Of a stretch of 17,701 nt of DNA, positions 14,856 to 17,701 are shown piece after piece. A program made the translations under genes and the position numbers. The stretch lies in NCBI GenBank assembly GCA_025359585.1, contig JANYFX010000233.1, forward strand, positions 1-17,701. Reading direction: 5' to 3'. The notes beneath the pieces are model-generated. The model worked only from the letters and a program-made list of their open reading frames with translations. It searched no databases and had not been told where the DNA came from. Position 1 is the first letter of the stretch. The number at the start of each line of letters is the position of its first letter. The stretch comes from Rhizobacter sp. (lineage in GTDB: Bacteria; Pseudomonadota; Gammaproteobacteria; Burkholderiales; Burkholderiaceae_C).

Positions 14856-17288
14856 ATGGGGAGAACAGCAAACACCGGCTGGCGTCTGGCCGGTGCGGCG
14901 CTGGCGTGGCTGGCCGGCGTGGCGCTGCAGTTGCAGCAACGCGCGTTGTGGGATGTGGGCTTGTCGATCGCGGCGGTGGGTGTCGGCGTGCTCGGTTTGT
15001 GCGTGGCGCTGCGCTGGCGCCGGGCGCTGCTGGCGAGCTTGCTCGGCGCCGCCTTGCTCGGCTTCGGCAGCGCCGGCTGGCGGGCTTCGCTGCGGTTGGC
15101 CGAAATACTGCCGGCCGCGCTCGAAGGGCGCGACGTTCAAGTCATCGGCACCGTCGCCAGCCTGCCGCAGCGCAGTGCGTCGGGGCTGCGTTTTCGTTTC
15201 GACGTGGACTCGGCGCAGATGGATGGCCAGCCGGTAACCGTGCCATCGCTGCTCGCGCTCGGCTGGTACAGCGGCTGGCACGAAGACGCGGCGCTGACAC
15301 AGCCGCAAACCGAGCTGCGTGCCGGCCAGCGCTGGGCGTTCACGCTGCGCCTGCGCCAGCCGCATGGCAACCTGAACCCGCACGGTTTCGACTACGAGTT
15401 GCTGCTGTTCGAGCAGGGCGTGCGCGCCACCGGCTACGTGCGCGACGCGCCTGCGCCGGTGCTGCTGCAACGCGCGGCCGGCTACCCGGTCGAGCGCCTG
15501 CGCCAGCGTGTGCGCGACGCCATCGAGGCCAGCGTGCCCGACCGCCGCGCCGCCGGCGTGCTGGCCGCGCTGGCGGTCGGCGACCAGGGTGCGATCGAGC
15601 GCGACGACTGGGACCTGTACCGCAACACCGGCATCGCCCACCTCGTCTCGATCAGCGGTTTGCACATCACGATGTTCGCCTGGCTTTCGGGCCTGGCCGT
15701 GGCGGCCGCCTGGCGCCGCAGCACGCGCCTGATGTTGTGGCTGGCGGCGCCGCACGCCGCGCGCTGGGGCGGCCTGGTGATGGCCACCGCCTACGCGTTT
15801 TTCTCGGGCTGGGGCGTGCCTTCGCAACGCACGGTCTGGATGCTCGCGACCGTGACGCTGCTGCAGACCTTCGGCCTGCGCTGGCCGTGGGCGCTGGTGC
15901 TGCTCGCGGCGGCGGTGGTCGTGACGGCCTTCGACCCCTGGGCGCTGCTGCAAGCCGGGTTCTGGTTGTCGTTCATGGCGGTCGGTTTGTTGATGGCTTC
16001 GTCGCCATCGCAGGCGGATCGTGACGCGGCCGCACCCGACCCGGCCACCGGCTGGCGAAGCTGGCCACGGCGGCTGTTCGCCACCACGCGCGATGCCTTG
16101 CGCACGCAGCTGATCGCGACCATCGGCCTCACGCCCTTGACGCTGGTGTTCTTTCAACAGGTGTCGCTGGTCGGCTTCGCGGCGAACCTGATCGCGATTC
16201 CGCTCGTCACGCTGGTGATCACGCCGCTGGCCTTGCTGGGCGTGGCGCTGGTGCCGCTGTGGAGCGTCGGCGCGTGGGTGGTGCAGCAGCTCAACGGCTG
16301 GCTCGGCCTGCTCGGGAGCCTGCCGGGTGCGGTGTGGTCGGTGCCGGTGGCGCCGTGGTGGGCACAACTCGCCGGATTGTTCGCTGCAGCCCTGCTGGTG
16401 TTGCCGCTGCCGTGGCGTGCGCGGGTGATGGCCCTGCCGTTCGCGCTGCCCTTGATGCTGCCGCCGCATGCGCTGCCGGAACCCGGCCGCTTCGACCTGT
16501 TGGCGCTCGACGTGGGCCAGGGCACCTCGGTGCTGGTGCGCACCCGCGAGCACCTGCTGCTGTTCGACGCCGGCCCGCAGTATTCGCGCGAGAGCGACGC
16601 CGGCCAGCGGGTGCTGCTGCCATTGCTGCGCGCGCGCGGCGAGGCCCGCATCGACAAGCTCGTGCTCAGCCACCGCGACCTCGACCACGTGGGCGGCGCC
16701 AGCGCGCTGTTGAAGGCGATGCCGGTCGACGACCTGCTCAGCTCGCTCGAACCGGGGCACCCGTTGCTGGCGGCGGCCAAACACAGCACGCGCTGCAGCG
16801 CGGGCCAGTCGTGGGTGTGGGACGGTGTGCGCTTCGATGTGCTGCGCCCGCTCGAGGCCGACTACGAGCGCGGACTCAAGTCGAACGCGATGTCTTGCGT
16901 GCTGCGCATCAGCGAAGCCCGCCACGGCGGCCGCAGCGCCTTGCTGACCGGCGACATCGAACGCGAGCAAGAGGCCGCGCTGGTGGCAGGGCAGCGCGAG
17001 GCGCTGCGCAGCGACGTGCTGATCGTGCCCCACCACGGCAGCCGCACCTCGTCGACCGGGGCTTTCCTCGATGCCGTGCGGCCTGCCACCGCCGTGTTCC
17101 AGGCCGGCTACCGCAACCGCTTCGGCCACCCGGCGCCCGACGTGCTGCAGCGCTACCGCGACCGTGGCATCGCGCTTCAAGCCAGCCCCGCCTGCGGCGC
17201 CTGGCGCTGGGAATCCGCGGGCTCGGCCGAGGGTGTGTGCCAGCGTGACTCGGCACTGCGCTACTGGCACCATCGCCCGGCGTGGTAA
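14856..17288 (+). CDS. comEC: DNA internalization-related competence protein ComEC/Rec2
   Basis: An 810-residue polytopic inner-membrane protein, the channel that takes single-stranded DNA into the cytoplasm during natural transformation. The order is complete: N-terminal hydrophobic helices and a DUF4131-type soluble region (to about residue 200), the competence domain with many membrane segments (about 220-530, signature SISGLHIT around residues 265-272), and a C-terminal metallo-beta-lactamase domain (about 545-790). The last contains LDVGQG (Asp552), SHRDLDHVGG (His606, Asp608, Asp610, His611), LLTGDIE and VPHHGSRTS (His726, His727). The metal site is intact, so the nuclease-like domain may be active. 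No frameshift is seen. The ATG at 14856 lacks a ribosome-binding site. No other competence gene is in the window. Confidence 0.95.
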   Translation: MGRTANTGWRLAGAALAWLAGVALQLQQRALWDVGLSIAAVGVGVLGLCVALRWRRALLASLLGAALLGFGSAGWRASLRLAEILPAALEGRDVQVIGTVASLPQRSASGLRFRFDVDSAQMDGQPVTVPSLLALGWYSGWHEDAALTQPQTELRAGQRWAFTLRLRQPHGNLNPHGFDYELLLFEQGVRATGYVRDAPAPVLLQRAAGYPVERLRQRVRDAIEASVPDRRAAGVLAALAVGDQGAIERDDWDLYRNTGIAHLVSISGLHITMFAWLSGLAVAAAWRRSTRLMLWLAAPHAARWGGLVMATAYAFFSGWGVPSQRTVWMLATVTLLQTFGLRWPWALVLLAAAVVVTAFDPWALLQAGFWLSFMAVGLLMASSPSQADRDAAAPDPATGWRSWPRRLFATTRDALRTQLIATIGLTPLTLVFFQQVSLVGFAANLIAIPLVTLVITPLALLGVALVPLWSVGAWVVQQLNGWLGLLGSLPGAVWSVPVAPWWAQLAGLFAAALLVLPLPWRARVMALPFALPLMLPPHALPEPGRFDLLALDVGQGTSVLVRTREHLLLFDAGPQYSRESDAGQRVLLPLLRARGEARIDKLVLSHRDLDHVGGASALLKAMPVDDLLSSLEPGHPLLAAAKHSTRCSAGQSWVWDGVRFDVLRPLEADYERGLKSNAMSCVLRISEARHGGRSALLTGDIEREQEAALVAGQREALRSDVLIVPHHGSRTSSTGAFLDAVRPATAVFQAGYRNRFGHPAPDVLQRYRDRGIALQASPACGAWRWESAGSAEGVCQRDSALRYWHHRPAW

Positions 17289-17360
17289 CTTGCTGCAACG
17301 CCCGAATCGGCACGGGTCGTGGCCTGGAATTTGCTAACCTGCACCCGAGGAGACGTGCCC

Positions 17361-17701
17361 ATGAGACCCAGTTTCGACGAAATGCATGCCAGCGCCGGTG
17401 CCGTGCGCGAGCACTACCAAGGCTACGAGCGCTGGTTGGCCGAGCAGCCGAGCGACGTGATGCTGTCGCGCCGTGAAGAGGCTGAAATGATCTTTCGTCG
17501 CGTCGGCATCACCTTCGCGGTGTACGGCGCCAAAGACGAAGACGGCCACGGCAACGAGCGCCTGATCCCGTTCGACCTGATTCCGCGCGTGATTCCCGCG
17601 CACGAATGGCGCGAGATGGAAAAAGGCCTCGCGCAACGGGTGACCGCCTTGAACCGGTTCATCCACGATGTCTATCACGGGCAGGAGATCATCAAGGCCG
17701 G
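17361..17701 (+). CDS. Circularly permuted ATP-grasp protein (DUF404/DUF407, COG2308), N-terminal part
   Basis: The first 113 codons of a gene that runs off the window. The start ATG has GAGGAG well spaced upstream. The N-terminus begins MRPSFDEMHAS, then REHYQGYERWLAEQP, followed by FRRVGITFAVYG, RLIPFDLIPRVIPAHEW and GLAQRVTALNRFIHDVYHGQ. This is the characteristic opening of circularly permuted ATP-grasp type 2 proteins, predicted ATP-dependent carboxylate-amine ligases. Such genes usually sit with an alpha-E domain (DUF403) gene and a transglutaminase-like gene, which would lie beyond the window. The substrate of this family is not settled. A TAACCT about 20 bases upstream of the ATG, in the 72-base gap after comEC, could be a -10 element, but it is weak. 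Confidence 0.92.
   Translation, partial: MRPSFDEMHASAGAVREHYQGYERWLAEQPSDVMLSRREEAEMIFRRVGITFAVYGAKDEDGHGNERLIPFDLIPRVIPAHEWREMEKGLAQRVTALNRFIHDVYHGQEIIKA

Noticed and set aside
16671..16688. The metallo-beta-lactamase motif in ComEC as a separate hydrolase gene
   Set aside because: The frame is continuous with the competence domain, and ComEC proteins of this length normally end in this domain.
14694..17273. Very long open frame (about 859 codons) on the minus strand opposite comEC
   Set aside because: It is an antisense shadow caused by high third-position GC. The translation is Arg/Gln/His/Ala-rich low-complexity sequence with no recognisable domain, while comEC on the + strand is complete with all motifs.

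Overview
The window is GC-rich, densely packed bacterial chromosome. Gene content and protein style (BamC lipoprotein next to DapA, two-subunit topoisomerase IV, DsbB, ComEC, a DUF404/407 ATP-grasp protein) suggest a betaproteobacterium, most likely Burkholderiales of the Rubrivivax/Leptothrix/Roseateles/Comamonas type. That placement is inference from protein character, not from a marker-gene search. I see no insertion sequence, prophage, CRISPR array, tRNA or rRNA. The content is mostly housekeeping, and I found no convincing new defence or mobile system. The interesting points are small and structural.

Left block (about 1-6040). The lysine/alanine-rich tail of a + strand gene ends at a bidirectional terminator. 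A run of seven minus-strand genes faces it. In transcription order they are an aldo/keto reductase, an MFS transporter, a 40-residue single-pass membrane protein, a SAM methyltransferase, dapA (lysine/diaminopimelate synthesis), bamC (outer-membrane assembly lipoprotein, TTG start) and a metallo-beta-lactamase-fold hydrolase. The MFS/small protein and methyltransferase/dapA pairs overlap by ATGA, and the small protein and methyltransferase are 1 nt apart, so this core is almost certainly one translationally coupled transcript. A weak hairpin plus T-run after dapA may attenuate transcription into bamC.

Middle block (6090-12629), + strand: parE, a GNAT acetyltransferase, a fatty-acyl-CoA synthetase and parC. 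The two topoisomerase IV subunits lie in one direction, separated by two apparently unrelated genes. parE lacks a ribosome-binding site and has a -10-like TAGAAT 8 nt before its ATG, as expected for a leaderless message. ParC carries unusual residues in the quinolone-determining loop.

Right block (12640-17701). Minus-strand genes encode a secreted DUF4124-like protein, a secreted cupin, DsbB, and a RidA-family protein coupled to dsbB by a TTGA overlap. Divergent from these is comEC (DNA-uptake channel), again without a ribosome-binding site and with a -10-like hexamer just before the ATG. The window ends inside a circularly permuted ATP-grasp gene with a good ribosome-binding site.

No gene-free stretch exceeds 300 bases; the longest gaps are about 70 to 110 bases and hold hairpins or promoter-like sequence, described below.
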